This document shows, piece by piece, positions 16,405 through 23,613 of a DNA stretch of 64,000 bases. The stretch covers positions 1 through 64,000 of IMG/VR virus record IMGVR_UViG_3300038417_000475. One strand, given 5' to 3'. The DNA comes from a virus. Position 1 is the first letter of the stretch. Each line of letters starts with the position of its first letter. Position numbers and translations under genes: made by a program. The notes beneath the pieces are model-generated. The model was not told the origin of the DNA, did no database searches, and saw only the letters and a list, made by a program, of their open reading frames with translations.

Positions 16405-16808
16405 ACGAGCTGGTATCGCCCTACGTCGGATATCGAACTGACGAGTTCCGGGGCATAGGTGAAGGAAACGAGGATCTCCTGGAAGTCACCCGGCATGAGA
16501 TGAGGGAGCTGGGGAACCAGGATATCCCCTATACCCTGATACACCGGGGCGCTATCAGGAGCACGAGCGGAGTGAATGACTACCTCCTCCAGCTCTACAA
16601 GAGCAGATACAGAAAGTGTGTCTGGCTCTGCGACTCCATGGAGCACCTGATAAGCAGCTACTTTGAGCCTCCAGAGAAGCCCGAAGTGGTGACCAGGTGG
16701 GCGTTCTCCCCTGGGACGTGGAAGATCATCTCTGACCTCGGAGAAGAGGGCAAGCTGATAGCCTACCTGGGCGATCCCCTGGTGACTGAAGTGCCCGTAC
16801 CTCGCTAA
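16401..16808 (+). CDS. Protein of 135 aa, unknown
   Basis: Starts at TTG 16401 within the previous stop, with GGAGGAC upstream. Mixed alpha/beta with WLCDSMEHLISSYF and a C-terminal VTRWAFSPGTWKI segment. Last gene of the first plus-strand block. The 108 bases after it hold nothing I can identify. Confidence 0.5.
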   Translation: MNELVSPYVGYRTDEFRGIGEGNEDLLEVTRHEMRELGNQDIPYTLIHRGAIRSTSGVNDYLLQLYKSRYRKCVWLCDSMEHLISSYFEPPEKPEVVTRWAFSPGTWKIISDLGEEGKLIAYLGDPLVTEVPVPR

Positions 16809-16916
16809 GTCGCAAAAACCGCCCCTATCTCCCAACCTGACCTAATCCCTTGCCAGAAGCTCCAAGCCCCTATCTTGCCCTTGTAGATCGAGCCACAGGT
16901 AGGAAGTTTTAAGAGG

Positions 16917-17474
16917 CTAGAGTAGAGTGAGCTGATTGCTTTGTTTGGGAGACTCAGCGCCCAGAGATAACTGGCAGGTGCCTTTGTTTATGAGGTTCAG
17001 GAGATATTGTGCATCCCTGTAGGCGCTTTTGCCGACATGCTGCCGTTTATTCCCCGGGTTCATCTTGTCCCGTAAGGCGAGGATCTTCTTGAGGTCTTCT
17101 CTTGTGAGAGGGCTTTTCTGCATGAGATCGAGGCACTGGCTCCAATACTGAAAGGTCTCCTTCTTCTTAGTATGAAGAGGGTGATTGTTGAAGAAGTCCC
17201 TGAGTACCAGACACTCCGGTAATGAAGACACTATATAGGTTGCCCTGGGCCACTTCAGCTTCCCATACCCGCTTGTATATCCCTTGGAATCTGGGACACG
17301 CCCGACGCCCAGCTCCTGGCATATCTCATGCAGTACCTTCCGATCTGATTTAGATAGCCAGATGCAAAATACTGGAGTGACAGTAAGCCTGAAGTTCTTC
17401 TTGTTCTGAGCTTGACACTTAATACTGAAGCAGCCCTCACCATCACAAAAGCCTGAAATCCAACCAGCAATCAT
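16917..17474 (-). CDS. LAGLIDADG homing endonuclease (free-standing)
   Basis: 185 aa on the opposite strand to its neighbours. MIAGWISGFCDGEGCFSI is a full LAGLIDADG_1 dodecapeptide region, followed by a LSKSDRKVLHEICQELGVG helix-strand unit; only one motif is present, so it would act as a dimer. It lies between two transcription units and interrupts no visible gene; no intron core was recognised around it. Confidence 0.85.
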   Translation of the reverse strand: MIAGWISGFCDGEGCFSIKCQAQNKKNFRLTVTPVFCIWLSKSDRKVLHEICQELGVGRVPDSKGYTSGYGKLKWPRATYIVSSLPECLVLRDFFNNHPLHTKKKETFQYWSQCLDLMQKSPLTREDLKKILALRDKMNPGNKRQHVGKSAYRDAQYLLNLINKGTCQLSLGAESPKQSNQLTLL

Positions 17475-17552
17475 GCTTCAATTATAAAATTCTAAATAGT
17501 CTTTCGCAAATCGGAAAATGGATTTGCTCATCTCAACGGAATTACGAAAGAC

Positions 17553-17566
17553 ATTAGTCCACTAAT
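17553..17566. promoter_or_regulatory. Operator-like palindrome ATTAGTCCACTAAT
   Basis: Perfect 6-bp arms with a CC centre, ending 4 bases before the -35 box at 17570. Position suggests an activator or repressor site for the downstream gene. Confidence 0.35.
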
Positions 17567-17569
17567 GAC

Positions 17570-17598
17570 TTGACTACTTGCCTCGTATGTGATAAACT
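17570..17598 (+). promoter_or_regulatory. Sigma70-like promoter for 17693 gene
   Basis: TTGACT at 17570-17575, a 17-base spacer ending TGTGA, and TAAACT at 17593-17598. The predicted transcript has a leader of nearly 90 bases that holds the palindrome TGCAAATTTGCA at 17627-17638. Confidence 0.55.
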
Positions 17599-17626
17599 GG
17601 CAGGGTTGAAAGTGAGGCGCAAAAAA

Positions 17627-17638
17627 TGCAAATTTGCA
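17627..17638. promoter_or_regulatory. Palindrome TGCAAATTTGCA in leader
   Basis: Perfect 12-base palindrome about 30 bases downstream of the predicted transcription start; placed like a repressor site, possibly autoregulatory. Confidence 0.35.
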
Positions 17639-17692
17639 AAAAAAATTGAACACGAAATGAGCACAAAAATCATCGAATGAAAGTGAGGGACA

Positions 17693-18352
17693 ATGAGACA
17701 ATCAGCTACAAAAACAAGCACAGTTAAGCACGTCAAGCCAGTGAAGCCGAATTACAAGGCAATAGAGCGGGATACTCAGAAGCGAGCCATACCGCCACTG
17801 AGGGACATAGCTAAGATGTTCGCATCTGCGCTACCTCTAGAGGGTGATGCGTTCGGGCAGATGGTAGATACCATCGAGGCGCAACTGACACGCATGACCA
17901 AGAGAGACAAAACTAACTTGCTGGCCTTACAAACTGCGTTCATATTCGCCCACAAAGTTCCTCGTCAAAACCGTGAGGATGTATTCCAAGATATCTTCCT
18001 CGCCTTGTATCAGCACAAGGTTACTGACAACGGGCTGGCTTATGCCATAGCCAGAACAGACTGGGTTGACTGGTGGCAGTCATACAAGATTCGCTCGCAC
18101 TACTCGCTTGACAGTGTAGCGAATCAAGACACTGGTGACACGTTCGGGGATTTGCTCGTGGGTGTATGTGACTTTGAAGCGCAGATATGCGGAAAGATCA
18201 ACGGAGATCGACTGCTAGAGGCATTACCGCAGCGTATCAGAGGCATTGTGCAAAAGAGACTTGACGGACACGCTACAAACAAGCTGGAGCAATCTCAGCT
18301 AAGACGTTTTGTCGCTACTCGTCCTACAATCCTCGCTCAGTATTCAAACTGA
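17693..18352 (+). CDS. Divergent sigma-factor-like protein
   Basis: 219 aa. Residues about 90-140 (PRQNREDVFQDIFLALYQH, then AYAIARTDWVDWWQSYKIR and SLDSV) follow the sigma70-family region 2 layout: an acidic helix, then a basic-aromatic -10 recognition helix and the SLD that often follows in ECF sigma factors. The last 50 residues (LLEALPQRIRGIVQKRLDG) could be a degraded region 4. A basic, Lys-rich N-terminus precedes. It sits directly before the first of four copies of a promoter-like box, which makes it a candidate regulator of those boxes. Its own promoter is of normal sigma70 type. The call rests on pattern, not on a search. Confidence 0.55.
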   Translation: MRQSATKTSTVKHVKPVKPNYKAIERDTQKRAIPPLRDIAKMFASALPLEGDAFGQMVDTIEAQLTRMTKRDKTNLLALQTAFIFAHKVPRQNREDVFQDIFLALYQHKVTDNGLAYAIARTDWVDWWQSYKIRSHYSLDSVANQDTGDTFGDLLVGVCDFEAQICGKINGDRLLEALPQRIRGIVQKRLDGHATNKLEQSQLRRFVATRPTILAQYSN

Positions 18353-18358
18353 GCGTGG

Positions 18359-18400
18359 ATTATGTCAACCTGACCTCAGCGATTAGTTAAGTGTGAGGGG
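18359..18400 (+). promoter_or_regulatory. Promoter-like box, copy 1 (diverged)
   Basis: ATTATGTCAACC, then CCTCAGCGATTAG, as in copies 2-4; the downstream part (TTAAGTGTGAGG) departs from the TAATATAGGGAG of copies 2 and 3. It lies just after the sigma-like gene and just before the structured RNA region, so it would drive that RNA. Confidence 0.55.
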
Positions 18401-19215
18401 TGGGGATTTGCTCCCACCCCTTACTCATGCCCATGTTTCGGCATGGGGTGGACAACTTAATACTGTCAGGGGTCATACTACTAACCTCGTTGGCTAGGAA
18501 AACGGCCTTACTCCCGCACACGTTCCTCTTGGGGATGGCCAGGGCGACTTGTCGCCCGGCGGGAGCGGTAAGGTGTCATGCTAACTTCTGGCGAGGGATA
18601 GGGCAGACAAGAGGGATACGTGCCTGAAGGTGCGACTTCGGGTCTACGGTGGAAACACGCCCCTCACAGGACAAGCCCCTAGCACCCTAGCTGTGCTGGC
18701 GCAAGCCAGTTACCTGACGGTCAACGGACAGGGATCGGCCTGACCTAAATCAGCCAAAAAACGTCCAAGCTCAGACGTGAAACAGAGTGAAGGGTGAGTC
18801 TTAGCCAGCACTACCCACCCAAAACCAAAGGGAGAAGTGGCTCGGTAGTGAAGACCGCAGCACGGCTGTGCTCCAAGCCCTAGAGCAAGAGCACACAGCG
18901 CAGTCCTGTACGGCCTCATGCTGCTCTCCAGCAACCCCAGTAGGGGCAATACTGGAAACAAGAGCACAAGGGGATAGGGCGGGATCGGGGCGGTAAGCAA
19001 GCCCCAAAGGCTGTAACCGACTGCGGTAATTCGTTCCCTTCATAGTCCTGAATGATCTACCGTGGCAACTCGTGGACTGTTGCATAGGACATAACTCTGA
19101 GGCACACGCTCCCTGCCCCAGCAGGGGGCACTCACTTCAAAACTTGCTTCGGTTTGTTTTGCTGTGACCCTGTGAGTCAAACCACGATTTGACTCACAGG
19201 GTCAAATCAAAACGG
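18391..19215 (+). ncRNA. Candidate giant structured RNA, about 800 nt
   Basis: No gene fits this region, but helices follow one another: 18393-18404/18413-18424 (12 bp with one GU), 18426-18431/18440-18445, 18506-18517/18559-18573 (12 bp, 3-nt bulge) enclosing 18542-18548/18551-18557, CTGGC-GCAA-GCCAG at 18696-18709, 18761-18765/18774-18778, 18809-18815/18844-18850, 18865-18873/18889-18899, CCCC-AGTA-GGGG at 18935-18946 with outer CCAG/CTGG, 18987-18991/19001-19005, 19111-19116/19121-19126, and a 17-bp perfect hairpin 19165-19204 with a 6-bp outer clamp. Size and phage context recall the GOLLD/ROOL class of large ornate RNAs; I cannot confirm membership. Both ends are estimates. A group I/II intron is less likely: no conserved core or exon pair is apparent. 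Confidence 0.6.
19156..19213 (+). terminator. Long perfect hairpin at end of structured RNA
   Basis: TGACCCTGTGAGTCAAA (19165-19181) pairs without mismatch to 19188-19204 around CCACGA; GTTTTG (19156-19161) pairs CAAAAC (19208-19213) outside a small internal loop. No U-run follows, so it may be an RNase III-type processing site or a boundary rather than a classical terminator. Confidence 0.5.
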
Positions 19216-19230
19216 AAGGCGGTGAGAACC

Positions 19231-19581
19231 ATGACCATGATAAACCAGAGACGGAAGTGCCTTATTTGTGAGGTTCGGCCTCGCTTTGACGGCTCTCCGT
19301 ACTGTAGGCCATGCCATGACGGTTTGAGCAAGGCCAGCAACAGACGGACGGCGGGTGATCCAGTGAAATTCCTTGTCTATCAGGGCAGCGTGGTCGGGCT
19401 GTTCCCGAACGGTAAGACCACAGAGGACGGACAGCCGCAGTTCTCTCCTGTTCTTCTCAAGAGAGACCCTGAGAAGCTCCCGAAGGGTAAGACCCTCGAC
19501 CTGAACACGTACCTAGAGGGGTACACACGAGCACAGATCAAGAAGCTCAAGGCAGCGCACAGACAGGCAGTAGCCTGCTGA
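19231..19581 (+). CDS. Zinc-knuckle small protein
   Basis: 116 aa from ATG 19231 (GGCGGTGAG upstream); the frame also opens at TTG 19189 inside the hairpin, which I reject. CLICEVRPRFDGSPYCRPC is a four-Cys zinc site. The C-terminus is basic and Lys/Ala-rich. First gene after the structured RNA. Confidence 0.6.
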   Translation: MTMINQRRKCLICEVRPRFDGSPYCRPCHDGLSKASNRRTAGDPVKFLVYQGSVVGLFPNGKTTEDGQPQFSPVLLKRDPEKLPKGKTLDLNTYLEGYTRAQIKKLKAAHRQAVAC

Positions 19582-19603
19582 ATATCGGAAAGGAGAGTGT
19601 ACC

Positions 19604-19810
19604 GTGGCAGTAGCGACAGCGAAGAAAGCAAAGGGCGCAAAGGGGGACAAGCCGAAGGCGGAGAAGTATCCCGTCAACCAGCTCATCGTCCTGTCGGCGT
19701 ACAAGAAGACCTTCACATCAGGGAAGGACGGCTTCTTCGGGCAGGTGCAAGACCCTGCAACTGGAGATCGCTTCCAGATCGTCGGCGCAGTCAAGATCAG
19801 CAAGAACTAG
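19604..19810 (+). CDS. Small basic protein, unknown
   Basis: 68 aa, GTG start with GGAAAGGAG upstream. A Lys/Ala N-terminus, then YPVNQLIVLSAYKKTFTSGK and FFGQVQDPATGDRFQIVGAV, which look like a small beta-barrel (possible DNA or RNA binder). Function unknown. Confidence 0.55.
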   Translation: MAVATAKKAKGAKGDKPKAEKYPVNQLIVLSAYKKTFTSGKDGFFGQVQDPATGDRFQIVGAVKISKN

Positions 19811-19869
19811 GTCAACCCTGACCGCTTCGGGCGCACCTCGGTATGCGCCCGAATGGTGAGGGCTGAACG
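19811..19869 (+). repeat. Intergenic RNA motif, copy 1
   Basis: GTCAACCCTGAC, then a hairpin with TTCGGGCGCA arm and TGCGCCCGAA arm, then TGAGGGCTGAACG. CAACCCT can pair with AGGGCTG with one mismatch, so the whole is a two-helix element. Copy 2 follows the next gene. Confidence 0.55.
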
Positions 19870-19897
19870 CAGCCTATAACGGAAGGAGTGTGCAACT

Positions 19898-20071
19898 GTG
19901 GAGAACGTAGTCCTGAAGAGAACAGCCATCAAAGGGGCACTAAAGTCTCGTGCCGCCCTGCGGAACGAGAAGCTCACCGAAGAGCAGATGGAAGCCTTCG
20001 TCAAACAGGTAGAGGCGAAGCTGCCTGGGTGGGTGGAAGATCAGGCCAAGCGGTACGTAGTAGCCAGCTAG
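19898..20071 (+). CDS. Small protein, 57 aa, unknown
   Basis: GTG start with GGAAGGAGTG upstream; begins MENVVLKRTAIKGALKSRAA, then an acidic-basic helix and WVEDQAKRYVVAS. It lies between the two copies of the intergenic motif, which supports its being a unit of a small-gene series. Function unknown. Confidence 0.6.
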   Translation: MENVVLKRTAIKGALKSRAALRNEKLTEEQMEAFVKQVEAKLPGWVEDQAKRYVVAS

Positions 20072-20124
20072 TCAACCCTGACTTCGGGCATCTCTCCCGA
20101 TGTGCCCGAAGATGAGGGCTGAAC
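20071..20124 (+). repeat. Intergenic RNA motif, copy 2
   Basis: GTCAACCCTGAC, hairpin TTCGGGCA...TGCCCGAA with a different loop and compensating change from copy 1, then GATGAGGGCTGAACG. The arms differ in sequence but keep pairing, which favours a conserved RNA structure. Confidence 0.55.
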
Positions 20125-20234
20125 GGCCAGCCAGCAGATAGAGATAACCCTCTCTAACTCTGGCTGGCGTAAGCCTCTACATCCGCCTGGCGGGACCGCC
20201 GGATCTCACCGGGCGCCGTAGGAAAGGGGGCAAC

Positions 20235-20438
20235 GTGCCGTTGATCTGTATTGAATGTAACTTTGAAGCCAAGGATGGTAAGGCTCTCCAGAAGAAGGGG
20301 GGCAAAATCATCCTGTCTCGTGGCCTTCGGGCTGTCTGTCCGAACGGACATGATATGGGGGCTTTCGACCCCACGTATATCTCGAACAAGGAATTGAGGA
20401 AGGGGGCGTTGACGCTGGGGAGTTTCGGGGGTTCGTAG
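20235..20438 (+). CDS. Zinc-knuckle small protein
   Basis: 67 aa, GTG start with AAAGGGGG upstream. CIECNFEAKDGKAL and VCPNGHDMG make a CxxC...CxxGH site typical of phage zinc proteins. The 110 bases before it, after the second RNA motif, hold only GC-rich inverted repeats. Confidence 0.55.
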   Translation: MPLICIECNFEAKDGKALQKKGGKIILSRGLRAVCPNGHDMGAFDPTYISNKELRKGALTLGSFGGS

Positions 20439-20489
20439 CTGGCCTCTCTTTCGCCTCGGCGCAGCGACCCCTCTCGGAAAGGGGGAGAT

Positions 20490-20690
20490 ATGGAAGCAGG
20501 GTTAAATCTCGGCAAGTTCAGGCCGTTTGTCGGGGCTGAGGGGATAGAGGCTCGATATGCGCCCTTCGGCGCAACCGTGTCAATCGGCGATGACGAGGAG
20601 ACCAAGCAGACCAGGGTGCAGTTGAACATCTACCTCGTATTCGGTTTCCTGTCCTTCGGGATAGGAATGGTAAATTCGGAGAAGGAGTGA
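20490..20690 (+). CDS. Small protein with hydrophobic end
   Basis: 66 aa. The centre RYAPFGATVSIGDDEETKQ is polar; the last 20 residues (LNIYLVFGFLSFGIGMVN) are hydrophobic and could be one membrane segment. GGGGGAGAT precedes the ATG. Function unknown. Confidence 0.5.
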   Translation: MEAGLNLGKFRPFVGAEGIEARYAPFGATVSIGDDEETKQTRVQLNIYLVFGFLSFGIGMVNSEKE

Positions 20691-20693
20691 GAG

Positions 20694-20783
20694 ATGGACG
20701 GGATGGAACTATTGGCAGAGCTTGAGGAAGATTGCGTAAAGGAACTCCACTATTCGGCAAAGAGAAGACATCTGCAACCCTGA
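20694..20783 (+). CDS. Small ORF, 29 aa
   Basis: MDGMELLAELEEDCVKELHY, then a basic end; GGAGTGAGAG upstream and coupled closely to the previous stop. Short, but the RBS and position before a promoter box favour translation. Confidence 0.4.
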   Translation: MDGMELLAELEEDCVKELHYSAKRRHLQP

Positions 20784-20831
20784 AATTATGTCAATTTGGC
20801 CTCAGCGATCAGTAATATAGGGAGATTTTCT
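20784..20831 (+). promoter_or_regulatory. Promoter-like box, copy 2
   Basis: AATTATGTCAATTTGGC, CTCAGCGATCAGTAATATAG, then GGAGATTTTC. As a promoter, GTCAAT to TAATAT would be spaced 17 bases; the end (TATAGGGAGA) also recalls T7-type initiation sequences. Drives the unit containing Ku. Confidence 0.6.
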
Positions 20832-20971
20832 GCCTTCCCCACAGACTCCTGTCGATTTGGCCTCTCTATGTTCGGCTCTTGAGAGTCTGGCAGGTTAGCA
20901 AGCGATGAGACCACCTTCCGAACTGGTGAGCACCAGCTCTGCTATCCGATACAGGAGTCGGTGGGGAAGGC
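20832..20971 (+). ncRNA. Structured leader closed by 21-bp helix
   Basis: 20832-20852 pairs with 20951-20971 over 21 positions with a single mismatch. Inside lie smaller hairpins such as CTGGT-GAGC-ACCAG (20923-20936). The helix starts about 10 bases after promoter box 2 and ends 14 bases before ATG 20986: a cis-regulatory leader or a separate small RNA. Confidence 0.6.
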
Positions 20972-20985
20972 AAGACGAGGTGAAT

Positions 20986-21207
20986 ATGTCAGCAGCAAAG
21001 AGCATTTTGGAAGAGGTAGCTCTGCGGGAGTTCGGGGCGATAACAGAGGAAACCCTTCGGCTGGCTACGCCCATAGCTCAGGCGGAGCTGGAAGAATTAG
21101 AGCGGAAAGCAGGGTATCCCACCAGGGTAGGAAAGGGGGCTGTTCATGCCGATCTATGTAGTGGCCGACAGGGAGCAAACCTGCACTCACTGTCAGGGAA
21201 CGATTGA
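20986..21207 (+). CDS. Small acidic helical protein
   Basis: 73 aa, GAGGTGAAT before ATG 20986; the frame is open upstream but within the structured leader. MSAAKSILEEVALREFGA then ITEETLRLATPIAQAELEEL is helical. The last 60 bases overlap the next gene, so its C-terminus is less certain. Confidence 0.5.
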   Translation: MSAAKSILEEVALREFGAITEETLRLATPIAQAELEELERKAGYPTRVGKGAVHADLCSGRQGANLHSLSGND

Positions 21208-21379
21208 ACCTGCGTGCTCAGAGGAAACTCTGCCAGAAGATGCACGCCTGTGTAGGGCAGGGTACGTCTGGACAAGGCCAGAAGATCAGAAGGTGATGGA
21301 TCAGTGTCCTGACTGCCAGTTCTTCCCTGAGAACTGTGCGGAGAGCAAACAGACACCCTGCCAGTATTGGGCAACGTAA
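21146..21379 (+). CDS. Cys-rich small protein
   Basis: 77 aa with AAAGGGGG before the ATG. CTHCQGTIEPAC, then CPDCQFFPENC and CQYW suggest two metal sites. It overlaps the previous frame by 62 bases, unusual here; the Cys pattern makes this the stronger of the two calls. Confidence 0.55.
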   Translation: MPIYVVADREQTCTHCQGTIEPACSEETLPEDARLCRAGYVWTRPEDQKVMDQCPDCQFFPENCAESKQTPCQYWAT

Positions 21380-21435
21380 GCAACCTCATGTCGAGTGACA
21401 GAGGAATAGATAGAGAAGGAGCAGGAGTTGAGAGA

Positions 21436-22341
21436 ATGAAAGCATGGCGAAACACGGCAATCGTTATGGGAGTTATGACCATCCCTGTGAAGCTGTACTC
21501 TGCTACAAGCGATCACGATATGGAGCGGCATAATCTCCACGCCAAAGACGGCGGAAGGGCAAAGCAGGGAAGCAAATTCTGTAGCAAGTGCAAGGCCGAT
21601 TTAGATGATACGAACACGGTGAAGGGCTACGAGGTCGGCAAGGATAGAGATATCATCCTGACTCCGCAGGAGCTTGCCACCATCAGCCTCAAGTCGGCCA
21701 AGGCAGTTGAGATCGTGGAGTTTACCGCCAGTGACAAGGTTGACCCACGGATGCCTGAGAATCACTACTTCGTTGCACCAGAGGACATGGGGAAGAAGGG
21801 CTTCTCCATCCTGCTGGAGACGATGCAGGACACGGGGCTGTTTGCCATCGGCAGGGTAGTCTTCAGTGAGACCAAGGAGACCCTTGTCCTGATGCGACCC
21901 TTCGGCCACGTCCTGATGCTGCACACGCTGGCATGGGCTGATGAGCTGAGGGATGCCTCAGAGCTTACCGATACCACCGTGGCAATCTCCGACAAAGAGC
22001 GTGAGCTTGGCAAGATGCTGGTGGAAGTTATGGTCGGCGATGGTGACATTAGCAAGTTCCACGACCAGTATCAGGAACAGCTCAGGGCTTTGATCGAGAC
22101 GAAGGGGTTGGGCGGTGTCATCGAAGTCCAGCCAGAACGTACTGAGGAACAGGTGGCGGCTGTGGATGCAGCGGAGCAGCTCCTGGCGAGCATTGTGGCG
22201 GTACAGAAGAGTCAGAAGAGCAAGGGCACAGTTCTCCGGGCTGGCGAAGGGGAAGTCCCCACGGAGTTGGAGCCTGAGTTGTCGCCCAAGCCGAAGAAAA
22301 CGGCCAAGGCGAAACGCTCTGCCAAAACAGTAGCAGCTTAG
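21436..22341 (+). CDS. ku: Bacterial Ku protein
   Basis: About 301 aa, the usual size for bacterial Ku. The N-terminus (WRNTAIVMGVMTIPVKLYSA) and the central barrel (HNLHAKDGG, KYCSKC-like KFCSKCKADL, VKGYEVGKDRDIILT, DKVDPRMPENHYFVAPE, VLMRPFGHVLMLHTL) match the Ku core. Ku binds DNA ends and recruits ligase in non-homologous end joining. A Lys/Ala-rich tail ends the protein, as in many bacterial Kus. Start at ATG 21436; the frame opens 23 codons earlier but lacks a good RBS. The DNA ligase gene is 330 bases downstream in the same unit, so this is a portable end-joining pair, as known in some mycobacteriophages. Confidence 0.9.
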   Translation: MKAWRNTAIVMGVMTIPVKLYSATSDHDMERHNLHAKDGGRAKQGSKFCSKCKADLDDTNTVKGYEVGKDRDIILTPQELATISLKSAKAVEIVEFTASDKVDPRMPENHYFVAPEDMGKKGFSILLETMQDTGLFAIGRVVFSETKETLVLMRPFGHVLMLHTLAWADELRDASELTDTTVAISDKERELGKMLVEVMVGDGDISKFHDQYQEQLRALIETKGLGGVIEVQPERTEEQVAAVDAAEQLLASIVAVQKSQKSKGTVLRAGEGEVPTELEPELSPKPKKTAKAKRSAKTVAA

Positions 22342-22470
22342 TGAGACTAGACTGCGTTCGGATTGAGCCTAGCCCTTTGCGCTAGGATTGAGCCTGACCC
22401 TCTAGCCTCTCACGTCAGGGCGAGTCCGTAGACACCGTGTCATTGACACAGATGCCAGCGGAACGCCCTG
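22341..22470 (+). ncRNA. Structured intergenic RNA before ligase operon
   Basis: GTGAGACTAGA (22341-22351) pairs with 22401-22413 (2-nt bulge), enclosing CCTAG...CTAGG and two direct ATTGAGCC copies; CAGGGCG (22416-22422) pairs with CGCCCTG (22464-22470), enclosing GTGTC-ATT-GACAC. No coding frame fits. It precedes the 57-aa gene and ligase. Confidence 0.5.
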
Positions 22471-22501
22471 CGGTGAGCGACTAGCTCGAAAGGGGGTCTA
22501 T

Positions 22502-22675
22502 ATGGAAATACCTGTCGTAGTGCAGGCTTCCAGTCTCGCCTATCCTCTGGAAGAGGAAGACTTCTTTGCGGAAGAGCGACTCCGCAAGGAGATGGGAAAT
22601 CAGGAAGCCCGCCATCTGGATGATGGCGATGAGTGGCCTTGCCAGCATCTTTCTACCAATGGGGGTGGGCTATGA
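22502..22675 (+). CDS. Small acidic protein, 57 aa
   Basis: MEIPVVVQASSLAYPLEEED, then EERLRKEMGNQEARHLDDGD and CQHLSTNGGGL. AAAGGGGG lies upstream and the stop overlaps the ligase start (ATGA at 22672). The coupling to ligase suggests co-translation; function unknown. Confidence 0.55.
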   Translation: MEIPVVVQASSLAYPLEEEDFFAEERLRKEMGNQEARHLDDGDEWPCQHLSTNGGGL

Positions 22676-23574
22676 ATCTACCGATGAAGTGCCAGAAGCA
22701 GAAGAAACCCTTCAGCTCCAGCCGACATCTCTTTGAGCCAAAGGTGGACGGTTGGCGGTTGAGGATGGTCACCAAGACAGAGTATGGTCAGGTCGAGCTG
22801 GATGGAGAGGTGGCTGTCCTGGATGCCCAGGGCGTGCCCCGCCTTCACCTTGTCCAGCAAAGAGGACAGGACGATCCCCTGTTTCTCAAGACAGCCATGC
22901 GGGATTACCCCGCCCTGTTCTTTGGGTTCGATATCCTTCAGTGTGGGGGCAGGGGTGATCTACACCTGACTCCCCTCAAGACTCGAAAACGGATACTGAC
23001 GGATATTTGGCCTGCTCTGAGGAAGAACGGCGTTCATCTCTACAGCAAGAACGGGCATGATATAACAGGCCGCTTCCCTGAGCTGGGCGATCCCCGGAAT
23101 TGCAAGCTCCTGTCCTGGGTTGAGGGAGATGGGGAAGCACTTTTCGAGAAACTCTGTCTTGCTGGTTGGGAAGGCGTGGTGGGCAAAGAGCTGGAGTCGC
23201 CATACCTCTACGACAGCAGGACGAAGCTCTGGATCGCCTCCAAGAGGCCGAAGATCGAGGGGGATTTCGTCATCTGCGGTGCTACCCTGGGCAAGGGAAA
23301 CCGTGAGGGCTTGGTCGGCTCCCTGATACTCGGAGAGCCAACGTCTAGGGGACTGATCTACATGGGAGAGGCCGGCACAGGACTCGGCTTCGCCGATCTG
23401 CGAAGGTTGACCGAGAAGCTGTCCCGCAAGGATGCCTGTCCCTTTACTGACAGGCCGAAGATCGACGGATTCTGGTTCTGGTCTGCGCCCACAGTCAAGG
23501 TGGAGATCGCCTATGTCGAGCGCACCAAGGATAACAAGCTGCGGGAGCCGGTGATAAAGCGCCCGCCGATGTGA
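22672..23574 (+). CDS. ATP-dependent DNA ligase (LigD-type catalytic core)
   Basis: 300 aa: adenylation plus OB domain, without the polymerase or nuclease parts of full LigD. Motif I FEPKVDGWRL (Lys that carries AMP), motif III FFGFDIL, motif IV EGVVGKE and motif V WIASKRPKIEGDFVI are present in order. Start ATG 22672, preceded by GGGGGTGGG and overlapping the small upstream gene. With Ku nearby it should seal double-strand breaks, for example to circularise or repair element DNA. Confidence 0.9.
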   Translation: MNLPMKCQKQKKPFSSSRHLFEPKVDGWRLRMVTKTEYGQVELDGEVAVLDAQGVPRLHLVQQRGQDDPLFLKTAMRDYPALFFGFDILQCGGRGDLHLTPLKTRKRILTDIWPALRKNGVHLYSKNGHDITGRFPELGDPRNCKLLSWVEGDGEALFEKLCLAGWEGVVGKELESPYLYDSRTKLWIASKRPKIEGDFVICGATLGKGNREGLVGSLILGEPTSRGLIYMGEAGTGLGFADLRRLTEKLSRKDACPFTDRPKIDGFWFWSAPTVKVEIAYVERTKDNKLREPVIKRPPM

Positions 23575-23613
23575 AACGCTCTGAAAGTGGAGATGAAACG
23601 AAGGGGGTGAAGT

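Noticed and set aside
16917-17474. Intron-encoded endonuclease with flanking intron
   Set aside because: Flanking DNA shows no split gene or intron core; called a free-standing endonuclease.
18391-19215. Group I or group II self-splicing intron
   Set aside because: No conserved intron core (P7-type GACTA region or domain V) could be recognised, no exon reading frame joins across it, and no intron-encoded protein lies inside.
20805-20826. T7 RNA polymerase promoter
   Set aside because: TATAGGGAGA matches the end of the T7 consensus, but the upstream recognition bases do not, and no T7-like polymerase gene is in the window. Kept only as a remark on the repeated box.
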